A stretch of DNA of 64,000 nucleotides from Cobetia amphilecti. Lineage in GTDB: Bacteria > Pseudomonadota > Gammaproteobacteria > Pseudomonadales > Halomonadaceae. Where the stretch lies: NCBI RefSeq assembly GCF_030010415.1, contig NZ_JASCSA010000008.1. One strand, written 5' to 3'. The stretch's first letter is position 1, and each line of letters opens with the position of its first letter. Below, piece by piece: positions 45,207 to 54,278 of this stretch. The notes below the pieces were generated by a model. That model searched no databases. It saw nothing but the letters and a program-made list of their open reading frames with translations, and had not been told where the DNA came from. Position numbers and translations under genes: made by a program.

Positions 45207-46031
45207 ATGTCGCTCCAATCGCCAGACTCATCTGAGACTCCCGGTACAGCTGACTCTCCCGCCCCTCTCAAGCCGCTTGAAGGCAAGGTAGTGCTGGTGG
45301 TGGGCGTGGCGAATGCGCATTCCATTGCTACCGGCTGCGTGAAGGCGTTTCGTGCGGCCGGAGCACACATCGTGATGACCTATCTGAATGCCAAGGCCAG
45401 AGCCTATGTGGAGCCTGTGGCAAAGGAGGTGGGTGCAGCGCTGCTGTTGCCGCTGGATGTCGAGGCCGCAGGCGAGATGGAAACCGTGTTTTCTCAGATC
45501 GAAACTCGCTTCGGGCGCCTCGATGTTCTGGTGCACTCCATCGCCTATTGTCCGCTGGAAGACCTGCATGGCCGGGTAACGGACTGTTCACGCCAAGGCT
45601 TCTCACGCGCGATGGATATCTCGGTGCACTCATTGATCCGCATGGCACGATTGGCCGAACCATTGATGTTCGAAGGTGGCAGCATCCTGGCCATGAGTTA
45701 TTACGGCGGCGAGAAGGTAGTCGATCACTACAACATCATGGGGCCGGTCAAGGCGGCACTGGAGGGAACGGTACGCTCGTTGGCCGTGGAGCTGGGGCCA
45801 CGTCGTATCCGTGTCAATGCCCTGTCACCGGGCCCACTCAAGACACGAGCCGGGTCCGGCATCGCACATTTCGATGAGCTGATCGACGATGCTCGTACTC
45901 GCGCCCCTGAAGGTGTTCTGGTGACGATCGAGGATGTCGGCAACTTGGCGGTGATTTACGCAAGCCCCGCGACCCGTCGCGTCACAGGGGAAACGGTCCA
46001 TATCGATGGAGGTCTGCATGTCCGAGCATGA
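45207..46031 (+). CDS. fabI: FabI-like enoyl reductase (SDR family)
   Basis: 274 residues. The nucleotide-binding start (VVLVVGVANAHSIATGCVKAF) and the catalytic YNIMGPVK (Tyr and Lys spaced as in FabI) identify an enoyl-ACP/CoA reductase. It would reduce a trans-2-enoyl thioester with NAD(P)H. A separate housekeeping FabI is expected elsewhere, so this copy is probably special to the operon, perhaps reducing crotonyl-CoA. It overlaps the next gene by 14 bases. Confidence 0.87.
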   Translation: MSLQSPDSSETPGTADSPAPLKPLEGKVVLVVGVANAHSIATGCVKAFRAAGAHIVMTYLNAKARAYVEPVAKEVGAALLLPLDVEAAGEMETVFSQIETRFGRLDVLVHSIAYCPLEDLHGRVTDCSRQGFSRAMDISVHSLIRMARLAEPLMFEGGSILAMSYYGGEKVVDHYNIMGPVKAALEGTVRSLAVELGPRRIRVNALSPGPLKTRAGSGIAHFDELIDDARTRAPEGVLVTIEDVGNLAVIYASPATRRVTGETVHIDGGLHVRA

Positions 46032-47586
46032 CGACAACGTGTCACGCGCAAGCTCGCCTGAGAAAGGTCCGAATGATTCATCAGATGAGCCACCCCGCAA
46101 AGGCCCGATGCAGGAGGGGCTGCTCGGATTCGGTGAGCCACTCGTCCCACCCCGAGAAGGACAGACAGTTCACGACACAGCCCCCAGCGACAGCTTGCAG
46201 TACATCGAGAATCGTACCTGGGATGATATCGCCGTTGGCGATAGCGCCGAGCTGGTGCGTACTCTGCAGGCGAAGGATATTCAGCTCTTCGCGGTGATGT
46301 CCGGTGACGTCAATCCCGCCCACGTCGATGAGGAATTTGCCAGTACTGACATGTTCCATGGCGTCATCGCACATGGCATGTGGGGCGGCGCCTTGATCTC
46401 GGCCGTGCTGGGAACCGAACTGCCGGGGCCGGGCACCATCTTTCTCGACCAGACCCTGAGCTTCAAGGCGCCGGTGCGTCTGGGCGATACCCTCGCCGTG
46501 CGTCTGGAGGTCAGCGAGAAGCTGCCCAAGGGACGCCTGCTCCTGGCATGCCGCTGCACGAACCAGCAAGGTGAGACGGTCATTGAGGGTGTGGCCAAGG
46601 TCATCGCGCCACGCGAGCGCATAAGACGTCCGCGCGTGGTATTGCCCGAAGTGCATCTGCACGTCCAGGGCGCTCAGTACAAGCGCTTGATCGCGGCCAC
46701 CGAAGGACTGGCCGCGATTGCCACCGCCATCGTGCATCCCTGCGATGTGCTATCGCTGGGAGGTGCGCTGGAAGCGGGTCGCCATGGACTGATCCAGCCT
46801 GTCCTGATCGGACCGAAGGCGCGCATTCTCGCCGCTGCCGCCCAGGCCGGCGAATCACTCACAGGCATCGAGATCATCGATGCTCCCCATAGCCACGCAG
46901 CGGCCGCAATGGCCGTAGCAATGGTGCGCAGTGGCAAGGTCAATGCGCTCATGAAAGGCGCATTGCATACCGATGAACTGATGGAAGCAGTGGTCAATGC
47001 AGAGCTTGGCCTGCGCACCGAGCGCCGCATGAGTCATGTCTATGCGCTGGATGTGCCAACCTATCCCAAGCCACTGCTGGTAACGGATGCCGCCATCAAC
47101 ATCTATCCCGATCTCGCCCACAAGCGAGATATCGTTCAGAACGCCATCGACATGATGCAGTCACTTGGCGTGACCTGCCCAAAGGTAGCGCTGCTGTCGG
47201 CGGTGGAAACGATCAATCCTCACATCACCTCCACGCTCGATGCCGCTGCCCTTTGCAAGATGGCGGACCGTGGCCAGATCCAGGGAGGGATGATCGATGG
47301 TCCTCTGGCGTTCGACAATGCCATCTCGGCCAAGGCCGCTGCCGAGAAGGGCATTCATTCTCAGGTCGCGGGGGATGCCGATATCCTGGTCGCGCCAGAT
47401 CTGGAAGCCGCCAACATGATCGCCAAGCAGCTGATCTATCTTGCAGGAGCCGATGCCGCCGGTATCGTGCTCGGTGCACGAGTCCCGATCATTCTCACCA
47501 GTCGCGCAGACAGCCTGCTGTCACGACTGGCTTCCTGCACGTTGGCACAGCGCTATCTAAACCACCAGACGGAAATCCGCTCATGA
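46018..47586 (+). CDS. Bifunctional MaoC enoyl-CoA hydratase/phosphate acyltransferase
   Basis: 522 residues. After a ~65-residue leader, a MaoC hot-dog domain carries the R-hydratase motif SGDVNPAHVDEEFA. The C-terminal ~300 residues are a phosphate acetyl/butyryl-transferase domain (VNALMKGALHTDELM, SHVYALDVPTYPKPLLVTDAAINIYPDL). The fusion links (R)-3-hydroxyacyl-CoA formation, the PhaC substrate, with acyl-CoA to acyl-phosphate conversion. ATG 46018 follows ggagg. Confidence 0.9.
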   Translation: MSEHDDNVSRASSPEKGPNDSSDEPPRKGPMQEGLLGFGEPLVPPREGQTVHDTAPSDSLQYIENRTWDDIAVGDSAELVRTLQAKDIQLFAVMSGDVNPAHVDEEFASTDMFHGVIAHGMWGGALISAVLGTELPGPGTIFLDQTLSFKAPVRLGDTLAVRLEVSEKLPKGRLLLACRCTNQQGETVIEGVAKVIAPRERIRRPRVVLPEVHLHVQGAQYKRLIAATEGLAAIATAIVHPCDVLSLGGALEAGRHGLIQPVLIGPKARILAAAAQAGESLTGIEIIDAPHSHAAAAMAVAMVRSGKVNALMKGALHTDELMEAVVNAELGLRTERRMSHVYALDVPTYPKPLLVTDAAINIYPDLAHKRDIVQNAIDMMQSLGVTCPKVALLSAVETINPHITSTLDAAALCKMADRGQIQGGMIDGPLAFDNAISAKAAAEKGIHSQVAGDADILVAPDLEAANMIAKQLIYLAGADAAGIVLGARVPIILTSRADSLLSRLASCTLAQRYLNHQTEIRS

Positions 47587-48812
47587 CAGATGTCACGCTG
47601 GTGCTGAACGCAGGCTCCTCCAGCATCAAGTTTGCCCTCTTCCCAGCAGTGGAGGGTGTACAGGAGCCAGTATTGCGCGGCAAGCTCTCCGGCATCGGCA
47701 GCCATCCCAGGTTCACAGCGCAAACCCGCGATGGCACCACCCCGAATTGGGATGCTCAGCTGCCATTGCATCCGAGGGCCAGTCACGAGGATCTGATACC
47801 GGCGCTTTTCGACTGGCTGGAGCGCCATGATGATGGCCTGACCATCACTGCAGCCGGTCATCGCGTCGTGCATGGCGGCCGCGAGCATCACGGCCCCGCA
47901 CGTGTCTGCCCGACCTTGCTTGACGATCTGGCCGAGCTGATCCCGCTGGCCCCCAATCATCAGCCCCACAGCCTGGTAGCGATCCAGTGTCTCGTCGATG
48001 CAGTCCCACGACTCCCGCAGGTCGTGTGCTTCGATACCAGCTTTCATCGCACCCAGGATTCAATGGCGCAGACCTTCGCCCTACCCCGAGCCCTCAGCGA
48101 GTCTGGCATCGTGCGCTATGGCTTTCATGGTCTCTCATATCAGTACATCGCCGACCGGCTGCCCGAGACGCCACTCGGAACGCGCAGCGAAGGTCGAGTC
48201 ATCGTCGCGCATCTTGGCAATGGGGCCAGCCTGTGCGCTATGAGGCAGCGCAGGAGTGTCGCCACCAGCATGGGCTTCACTGCACTGGAAGGATTGATGA
48301 TGGGTCAGCGCTGCGGCTCGCTAGACCCCGGTGTACTGCTGCACCTGCTGGATGGCAAGGGCATGAGCACGACGGAACTTCGCCACCTCCTCTATGAGGA
48401 ATCGGGGCTATTGGGGGTCTCCGGCATCAGCAATGACATGGCAGAATTGGAGGCCCATCCAGCGCCCGAGGCACGCGAAGCCATCGAGATGTTCTGCTAT
48501 CGCGCCGCCTGCGAAATGACATCATTGGCAACGGCGTTGGGAGGCCTCGATAGCATCGTGTTCACCGCCGGTATCGGCGAGAACTCGGCACTGGTGCGCC
48601 ATTTGATCATCCAGCGTCTCGCTTGGCTCGGTGCGACGCTGGACACTGATGCCAATCAGCGCAACGCCACCTCAATCACTGGCAAGGACTCTGCCCTCGA
48701 GATCCTCGTCATCCCCACCGATGAAGAAGGTATCATCGCCAGCGAGACCCGGCGTCTGCTGTCAGTACAGCCCACCTCTTCTCACCGTACGATACAGCAG
48801 TCGCGCCCCTGA
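47583..48812 (+). CDS. ackA: Acetate kinase
   Basis: 409 residues. LNAGSSSIKFALF, FDTSFHRT, YGFHGLSYQYI, VAHLGNGASLCAM and FTAGIGENS are the standard acetate/propionate kinase motifs. It converts acetyl-phosphate and ADP to acetate and ATP. The start overlaps the previous stop (ATGA). It is the last gene of the module; its last 31 bases overlap the end of the convergent diguanylate cyclase gene. Confidence 0.95.
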   Translation: MTDVTLVLNAGSSSIKFALFPAVEGVQEPVLRGKLSGIGSHPRFTAQTRDGTTPNWDAQLPLHPRASHEDLIPALFDWLERHDDGLTITAAGHRVVHGGREHHGPARVCPTLLDDLAELIPLAPNHQPHSLVAIQCLVDAVPRLPQVVCFDTSFHRTQDSMAQTFALPRALSESGIVRYGFHGLSYQYIADRLPETPLGTRSEGRVIVAHLGNGASLCAMRQRRSVATSMGFTALEGLMMGQRCGSLDPGVLLHLLDGKGMSTTELRHLLYEESGLLGVSGISNDMAELEAHPAPEAREAIEMFCYRAACEMTSLATALGGLDSIVFTAGIGENSALVRHLIIQRLAWLGATLDTDANQRNATSITGKDSALEILVIPTDEEGIIASETRRLLSVQPTSSHRTIQQSRP

Positions 48813-50026
48813 TGCTTGGCGTCATAGAGCGCCGCATCGGCGGCACGTACCAGATCGGTCAGATTGGTGTGCTGCTCGGCCTTGTAGCTCACCGCCCCGA
48901 CGCTGACGGTCAGCACTTTCGCCACGGAGCTGTCAGGGTGGATCAGTTTGAGCGCACGCACCTTGCGGCGGATGCGTTCGGCGCAGGCACGCAATTGCCG
49001 CTCGGTCACTGACTCCAGCAGAACCAGGAATTCCTCGCCGCCATAGCGCACCACCATGCCCGGCTGCGGGCCGATGCCGGCCTGGAGCGCACCGGCAACC
49101 TGCTGCAGGCAGTGATCCCCTTCCACATGTCCATGATGGTCGTTGTAGGCCTTGAAGTGATCGACATCCACCATCAGGATCGCCAGCCCGTCCTCTCGGG
49201 TCAGGTCCGCCCAGCGCTGGGCCAGATCCCGCTCCAGGTGACGCCGGTTGTAGACGCCCGTCAGTGCATCGCAGTTGGCCTCTCGGGTAAGACGTTGCCC
49301 GGCAGCGCGCTTCTCCTCCAGCAACAGCCGCTCACGCTGGCGCAGCAACCACACCTGACGCTGATTGTACTCGAGCTGATGGTTGGCCAATAGCGAGAGC
49401 CCTGTGGTGCTGGCGAAGATCACCATCGCCAGCAGCTCCAGCCCCTCCTGGCCGGCAGGTTCCAACGCGATCACACCGGCCATGATGAGCGTGCAGGTCA
49501 GCGACGCCGTCAGTGCCTGGAGGAAGCGCAGTCGAAAGAGAATGTTGCCGACCATCGGAAAGAAGCCGAACAACAGCGTATCGACATGCGAAAGCTCGGT
49601 GCGCGACAGCTGCAACAGGATGGCGCTGACCAGCATGGTGTTGATCACCAGCGCGGTCATCAGCCACTCCTTGAGCCGCATGGAAGGCGCGCGCTGCACC
49701 AGAGGAAGCACCAGCATGGCCACCACGCAAACACAGCCCAGCCGCAGCATGGCGGCCAGTGCCAGGTCCTCACTGCGATGAATGGTGTCACTGATCAGGA
49801 AGGTGGCATACATCACGAAGGCGAAGATGCCGGAATACAGCAAGCCGCGCGTGCGCGAGACGCGCGCCTCTTCCACATACCGGGTCTCGAGGGCGTCGGG
49901 GAACATGAGCCGCCAGCGTGACGCGCCGCGACCGTCGATCAACCCCTCGACGACACCGCGCTCGGCGGCCAACGCCGCCGGCATCGTCGCCTTGCCGGCG
50001 CCGGGGAGTCGCTTTTGACTTCTCAT
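48782..50026 (-). CDS. Membrane-bound diguanylate cyclase (GGDEF)
   Basis: 414 residues. A six-helix sensor with MVGNILFRLRF, a coiled coil and a GGDEF domain (DALTGVYNRRHLE, DVDHFKAYNDHHGHVEG) with intact GGEEF. No RxxD I-site. The ATG overlaps the stop of the upstream cyclase gene (ATGA), so the two are co-translated. Its 3' end overlaps the 3' end of ackA by 31 bases with no terminator between. Confidence 0.93.
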   Translation of the reverse strand: MRSQKRLPGAGKATMPAALAAERGVVEGLIDGRGASRWRLMFPDALETRYVEEARVSRTRGLLYSGIFAFVMYATFLISDTIHRSEDLALAAMLRLGCVCVVAMLVLPLVQRAPSMRLKEWLMTALVINTMLVSAILLQLSRTELSHVDTLLFGFFPMVGNILFRLRFLQALTASLTCTLIMAGVIALEPAGQEGLELLAMVIFASTTGLSLLANHQLEYNQRQVWLLRQRERLLLEEKRAAGQRLTREANCDALTGVYNRRHLERDLAQRWADLTREDGLAILMVDVDHFKAYNDHHGHVEGDHCLQQVAGALQAGIGPQPGMVVRYGGEEFLVLLESVTERQLRACAERIRRKVRALKLIHPDSSVAKVLTVSVGAVSYKAEQHTNLTDLVRAADAALYDAKHQGRDCCIVR

Positions 50027-51474
50027 GACAGGCCCGCTCCGCCCATCGGCGGCCTGTGATCAGGCGACTCTGCCTTCTGTTCATCGTGCTGCGCATTCTG
50101 CCGCTCACCCTGCTGCGCAGCCTGGCGCTCATCATCAAGGCCATCGTGAAGGCCATCACGCAGGTCATCACTGGCCTGGGCGCGCACCTTGCCATGGCCG
50201 TTACCACGTTGCACGCAGGTACGGTTGCGGCCATGGCGCTTGGCACGATAGAGCCCCTTGTCGGCCTGATCGACCCAGCGGCTGAGCAGCGTCTCGACCG
50301 CCATGTCACGCGTCATCTCATCCTCCATTCCCTCGCCCTCGAGCAGGCGCGACAAGGGGATGACGCAAAGCCCCACACTCACAGTGACGACGCCGAGTTC
50401 CGACTCGCGGTGAGGCAGCTTTAGCGACTTGACGGCATAGCGCATCGCCTCGGCCAGGCTGTGCGCATGCTCGAGATCTCGCACGGCCACCAGGGCGGTA
50501 AATTCCTCGCCACCGAAGCGGACGACGCTGGCCAACGCAGCCTCTTTCCCCTCGAGAGCACCGGCGATGCCAGCGCCTTTTTCCCTGTCCAGTGTTTCCT
50601 GCAAGGCCTGGGCGATCTGATACAGGCAGTTGTCGCCCGGGACATGTCCGTAGTGATCATTGAAGGCCTTGAAGTGATCGACATCCATCATCATCAGCGC
50701 CAGACATGGTAACGGTGGCACCGGATGGGACGCGGACACGCCGTTCTTCGCCTGCTGAGCATCGCCATGGTGCTGCTTGAGCACCTCGATCAGATGACGG
50801 CGATTGTAGAGCTGGGTCAGCGGGTCGAGACAGGCCATTTCCTGCAGCTCGGCATTGCGTGACTCCACATCCTGCAGGCGCAGTTGATCGATGGAGGTCA
50901 TCAGATAGGCATGACGGGCCGAGAACTCGATGCGGAAGCTGGCAATCAGCGAAAACAGGCAGAACGCCATGAAGACGAAGACGATCGCGAAGTCCATATG
51001 GGCATAGGGCATCGATACGCTCAGCGCTACGCTGATCACGATGACCATCCCCCCTGCCGACAGCACCAGAGCCGCGACGAAACGCAGCTGCATCAGGACG
51101 ATACCGACCAGTGGCACCACGCCCAGCGCATAGAGTTCGAGGAAGCAGCGCAGGTGGTTCTCGCGCACTGCCAGCCACGCCGCCAGGCCGATCACGCCCC
51201 ACAGGGTCGCGACCAGCAGCGCCTCACGCCCGACGGGGCGGCTGACCTCGCTCTTGAGGGCCAGCACGAGGATCGCGACCGGCGCATAGACGGTGTCATA
51301 AAGCACGAACATCAGCTGAAAGATGATCAGGCTCCAGCAGCGCATTACTGCACGACTCATGCGCCGACGATGCTCGAACTGTTCAAAGTCCCTCTCGAGT
51401 TCAGGGGCAAAGCTCAGCCTTGCAGGAGTCGTGGCACTCAGGTGTTGCTCCAATATTGCCATTCGTGAAGGCAT
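50023..51474 (-). CDS. Membrane-bound diguanylate cyclase (GGDEF)
   Basis: 483 residues. The same sensor type (LVGIVLMQLRF in helix 5), then DPLTQLYNRRHLIE, DVDHFKAFNDHYGHVPGD and GGEEF. A Gln/Asp-rich C-terminal tail of ~70 residues follows the cyclase domain. ATG 51474 follows aaggg; a longer in-frame start (51663) runs into the upstream intergenic DNA and is unlikely. It is coupled to the next cyclase. Confidence 0.92.
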   Translation of the reverse strand: MPSRMAILEQHLSATTPARLSFAPELERDFEQFEHRRRMSRAVMRCWSLIIFQLMFVLYDTVYAPVAILVLALKSEVSRPVGREALLVATLWGVIGLAAWLAVRENHLRCFLELYALGVVPLVGIVLMQLRFVAALVLSAGGMVIVISVALSVSMPYAHMDFAIVFVFMAFCLFSLIASFRIEFSARHAYLMTSIDQLRLQDVESRNAELQEMACLDPLTQLYNRRHLIEVLKQHHGDAQQAKNGVSASHPVPPLPCLALMMMDVDHFKAFNDHYGHVPGDNCLYQIAQALQETLDREKGAGIAGALEGKEAALASVVRFGGEEFTALVAVRDLEHAHSLAEAMRYAVKSLKLPHRESELGVVTVSVGLCVIPLSRLLEGEGMEDEMTRDMAVETLLSRWVDQADKGLYRAKRHGRNRTCVQRGNGHGKVRAQASDDLRDGLHDGLDDERQAAQQGERQNAQHDEQKAESPDHRPPMGGAGLS

Positions 51475-51597
51475 GTCTGATTTCCCTTCAATCGCCCTGC
51501 TTTCTTTATCACATGCGCAAATGTTGAAAGCCACGCTGACGGAGATGTTCAAGCGCCGCATGTCCGTGTTGATACCTCGCTCGTGAACGAAAATCCA

Positions 51598-51632
51598 ACG
51601 AAAACACCGGACCTCGATGAGGCCCGGCGTTC
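51598..51632 (-). terminator. Rho-independent terminator after the GntP-family gene
   Basis: On the minus strand, gccgggcctc pairs with gaggtccggt (with G-U pairs) around an atc loop and is followed by four T. Confidence 0.65.
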
Positions 51633-51659
51633 CTGATAAAGCTGATTTCTCTGGCTGGT

Positions 51660-53036
51660 TCAACCGACAATGGCGTTGAGCAGCAACAGGGTGATGATGG
51701 AAATGGCCCAGGCCAGCGTCGTCGGCAGGGTCAGCACCAGCATCTGATGCTTGGTGCTCTTGACGCCGAGCATGCGATTGACGACCCAGAAATAGCTGTC
51801 ATTGAAGTAGCTGAAGAACATCGCGCCGATACAGGCGGCCTGCGCGGCCAGCACCATGTTGACGTCCGGCATGCCCATCAGGATCGGCGCGGAGATCGAG
51901 GCCGCGGTAATCATCGACACCGTGCCACTCCCCTGGATGAAGCGCACCAGCGTGGCGATGATGAACGGGATCAACAGCGGCTGAAGCCCCAGTGCCGCGA
52001 CCTGCATGGCGATGTAATCGCCGCCGCCACTGGCACGCAGTACCGAGCCCAGTGCACCACCGGCACCGGTGACCAGCAGGATGATCCCCGCCGTCTCGAC
52101 GCCCTTTTCCAGATGATCGAACACTTCCTGCCTGGGGGTCTTCGGCATCAGGCCATAGATGGCGACCAGCACCCCGATGCCCACGGCGATCACCGGGTTG
52201 CCGATGAAGGCGATGGTACTGGTAAGCGCATTGCTGGTATCGCCCATCACGGCACTGACCAGCGTGTTGAGGAAGATCAGCGCGATGGGCAGGCCGATCG
52301 GCATGCAGGACATCAGCAGGGACGGCAGTTCCGATTCAGGCAGCATGCTGTCGGTGTCATGCTTGACGCTATCTTCGAAGCCACCCGGCTGGGCTTCCAG
52401 CATCGCCTCGATGCGCGGGCCCATGATACGGGCGTAGATCACCAGTGCGATCAGCGCAGGAGCGGTGATCACCAGGCCCCAGCCGATCATCAGACCGATG
52501 TCGACACCGAAGATACCCGCCACGCCCAGCGGACCCGGGGTCGGTGGCACGCTAGAGTGGGTGATGATCAGGCCAGCCGCCAGCGCGATGCCCAGACCGA
52601 TCACCGAACGTCCGCTGTTGCGAGCCAGTGAACGCACCAGCGGGTTGAGGATGACGTAGGCCGAATCACAGAAGATCGGAATGGAGACGATGTAGCCCGT
52701 CAGCGCCATCGCGGCCTCTTCCTTGTTCTTGCCCAGCAGATTGAGGATAGCGTAGGCCATGCGCTGCCCGGCACCAGTCACCTCCAGGATACGCCCCATC
52801 ATCACGCCGAAGCCGATCACGAGACCGATGGTGGAAAGCGTCTTGCCGAAACCGGTGGTGATGGCACTGATGACCTCATTGGGCGGCATGCCGCCGATCA
52901 ACCCCGCCAGTGAGGCGGCGATGATCAAGGCCAGCAAGGCATGCACGCGGGTTTTCAATACCAGATAGATCATGACGAAGATGGCGATGCCCAGGCCGAT
53001 GATGACCTGTGGCCCCGCGACGGCGGCGTCTGTCAT
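51660..53036 (-). CDS. GntP-family (gluconate:H+ symporter-like) permease
   Basis: 458 residues with 12-14 helices. GLVIGFGVMMGRILEVTGAGQRMA, PVFCDSAYVIL-like PIFCDSAYVILNPL and HSSVPPTPGPLGVAGIFGVDIG are hallmark GntP/GntT motifs. It should import a sugar acid, here probably D-erythronate or L-threonate, given the gene neighbours. ATG 53036 follows aggag. It lies 163 bp downstream of denD on the same strand. Confidence 0.92.
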   Translation of the reverse strand: MTDAAVAGPQVIIGLGIAIFVMIYLVLKTRVHALLALIIAASLAGLIGGMPPNEVISAITTGFGKTLSTIGLVIGFGVMMGRILEVTGAGQRMAYAILNLLGKNKEEAAMALTGYIVSIPIFCDSAYVILNPLVRSLARNSGRSVIGLGIALAAGLIITHSSVPPTPGPLGVAGIFGVDIGLMIGWGLVITAPALIALVIYARIMGPRIEAMLEAQPGGFEDSVKHDTDSMLPESELPSLLMSCMPIGLPIALIFLNTLVSAVMGDTSNALTSTIAFIGNPVIAVGIGVLVAIYGLMPKTPRQEVFDHLEKGVETAGIILLVTGAGGALGSVLRASGGGDYIAMQVAALGLQPLLIPFIIATLVRFIQGSGTVSMITAASISAPILMGMPDVNMVLAAQAACIGAMFFSYFNDSYFWVVNRMLGVKSTKHQMLVLTLPTTLAWAISIITLLLLNAIVG

Positions 53037-53199
53037 GGGGGGCTACTCCTGTAGTTTGTTATTGTGTGGCGCAAGGTATGCGGTGTCGGCGCTGCCGACT
53101 GGCATGACGCCGATCGTTGTTATTGACGTACTGATGTGACGAGCAGCTCTGGCAAAGGTGTCTAGCGAGCTCGTCTTGGATAAGATGCCCAGACGCTGG

Positions 53200-54195
53200 C
53201 TAGGCGTTGGCGCTCTCATCGCGATACGCATTGAGAATCTCGTGCAGGTCGGCATCGCCTACGAAGCCCAGCGAACGCGCCTTGCGGGTGTCAAAGCGCG
53301 CCGGCCAGCTGCCGACGATGGCGGTGATACGCGGGTCAGGCTCATGCTTGACGAGTGCCAGCGCCTGCTCGCCGGCGATATCCTTGAGCGCCGCGAGCAT
53401 TGACGCGACGCTGACGGTGATGCCCGGCAGCATGAAGCAGCGAGAGAGGCCGAAGTCCGCGCTCGCCACCTCCGCGCCCTTGAGCAGAGCCGCGACCACC
53501 CGACGGGGCGACATTACGAACATCTCGAGCTCGCTCGGTACCGGGCAGATGGCGGCTTCGCCATTGAGCGGTTCGCGCAGGATGGAGGAGGCGAAGCTCG
53601 AGGCTGCCGCATTGGGACGCCCGGGGCGCACGATGATGGTGGGCAGACGCAGCACGCAGCCATCCACCAGCCCGCGACGGCTGTAGTCATTGATCAGCAG
53701 TTCCGACATCGCCTTCTGGGTGCCGTAGGAGTTCTGCGGCACCAGCGCGGTCATGTCGCTCAGCGTCTCGGGAAGATCGCCTCCGTAGGCGGCGACCGAA
53801 CTGGCCATCACCAGCCGGGTGTCGCGCAATCCACGCGCCGCGCAGCCTTCCAGCAGCAGGCGAGTTGCGTCGAAGTTGACGCGCATGCCGAGCGCCAGGT
53901 CCGCCTCGGCCGCCGAGCTGACCACGGCTGCCAGGTGATAGATCACCTGCGGCTCGCCCGCCAGGCAGCGATCAAGCACCTCGGCATCGGCGATATCGCC
54001 TGCCACGATCTCGATATCCAGCGAGGTGGCCGGTTCGACTGCCAGACATGACGCCGCCTCGGGACGTGGCGCCTCGATCTGATCCAACAGGGTCAAGCGT
54101 GACAATGGCTGCCCCTTCAGGCTACCCGTGTCGATCAAGGCCTCGGTCAGGCGCTGACCGAGAAATCCGGCAGCGCCGGTAATCATGACGTGCAT
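53200..54195 (-). CDS. denD: D-erythronate dehydrogenase (extended SDR)
   Basis: 331 residues. MITGAAGFLGQRL is the NAD-binding start, with YGTQKAMSE as catalytic Tyr/Lys region (YxxxK). DenD oxidises D-erythronate to 2-oxo-tetronate in the acid-sugar pathway that uses OtnI, OtnK and OtnC, all encoded upstream. ATG 54195 follows aaggag. Confidence 0.88.
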   Translation of the reverse strand: MHVMITGAAGFLGQRLTEALIDTGSLKGQPLSRLTLLDQIEAPRPEAASCLAVEPATSLDIEIVAGDIADAEVLDRCLAGEPQVIYHLAAVVSSAAEADLALGMRVNFDATRLLLEGCAARGLRDTRLVMASSVAAYGGDLPETLSDMTALVPQNSYGTQKAMSELLINDYSRRGLVDGCVLRLPTIIVRPGRPNAAASSFASSILREPLNGEAAICPVPSELEMFVMSPRRVVAALLKGAEVASADFGLSRCFMLPGITVSVASMLAALKDIAGEQALALVKHEPDPRITAIVGSWPARFDTRKARSLGFVGDADLHEILNAYRDESANA

Positions 54196-54278
54196 CGTGT
54201 GGACTCCTTGCTCGCCGCCTGGCATGACGGCTCATGACGTGTTGTCGTTATTGGCGTTTCTGCTGTCTTGCGTCGTGA

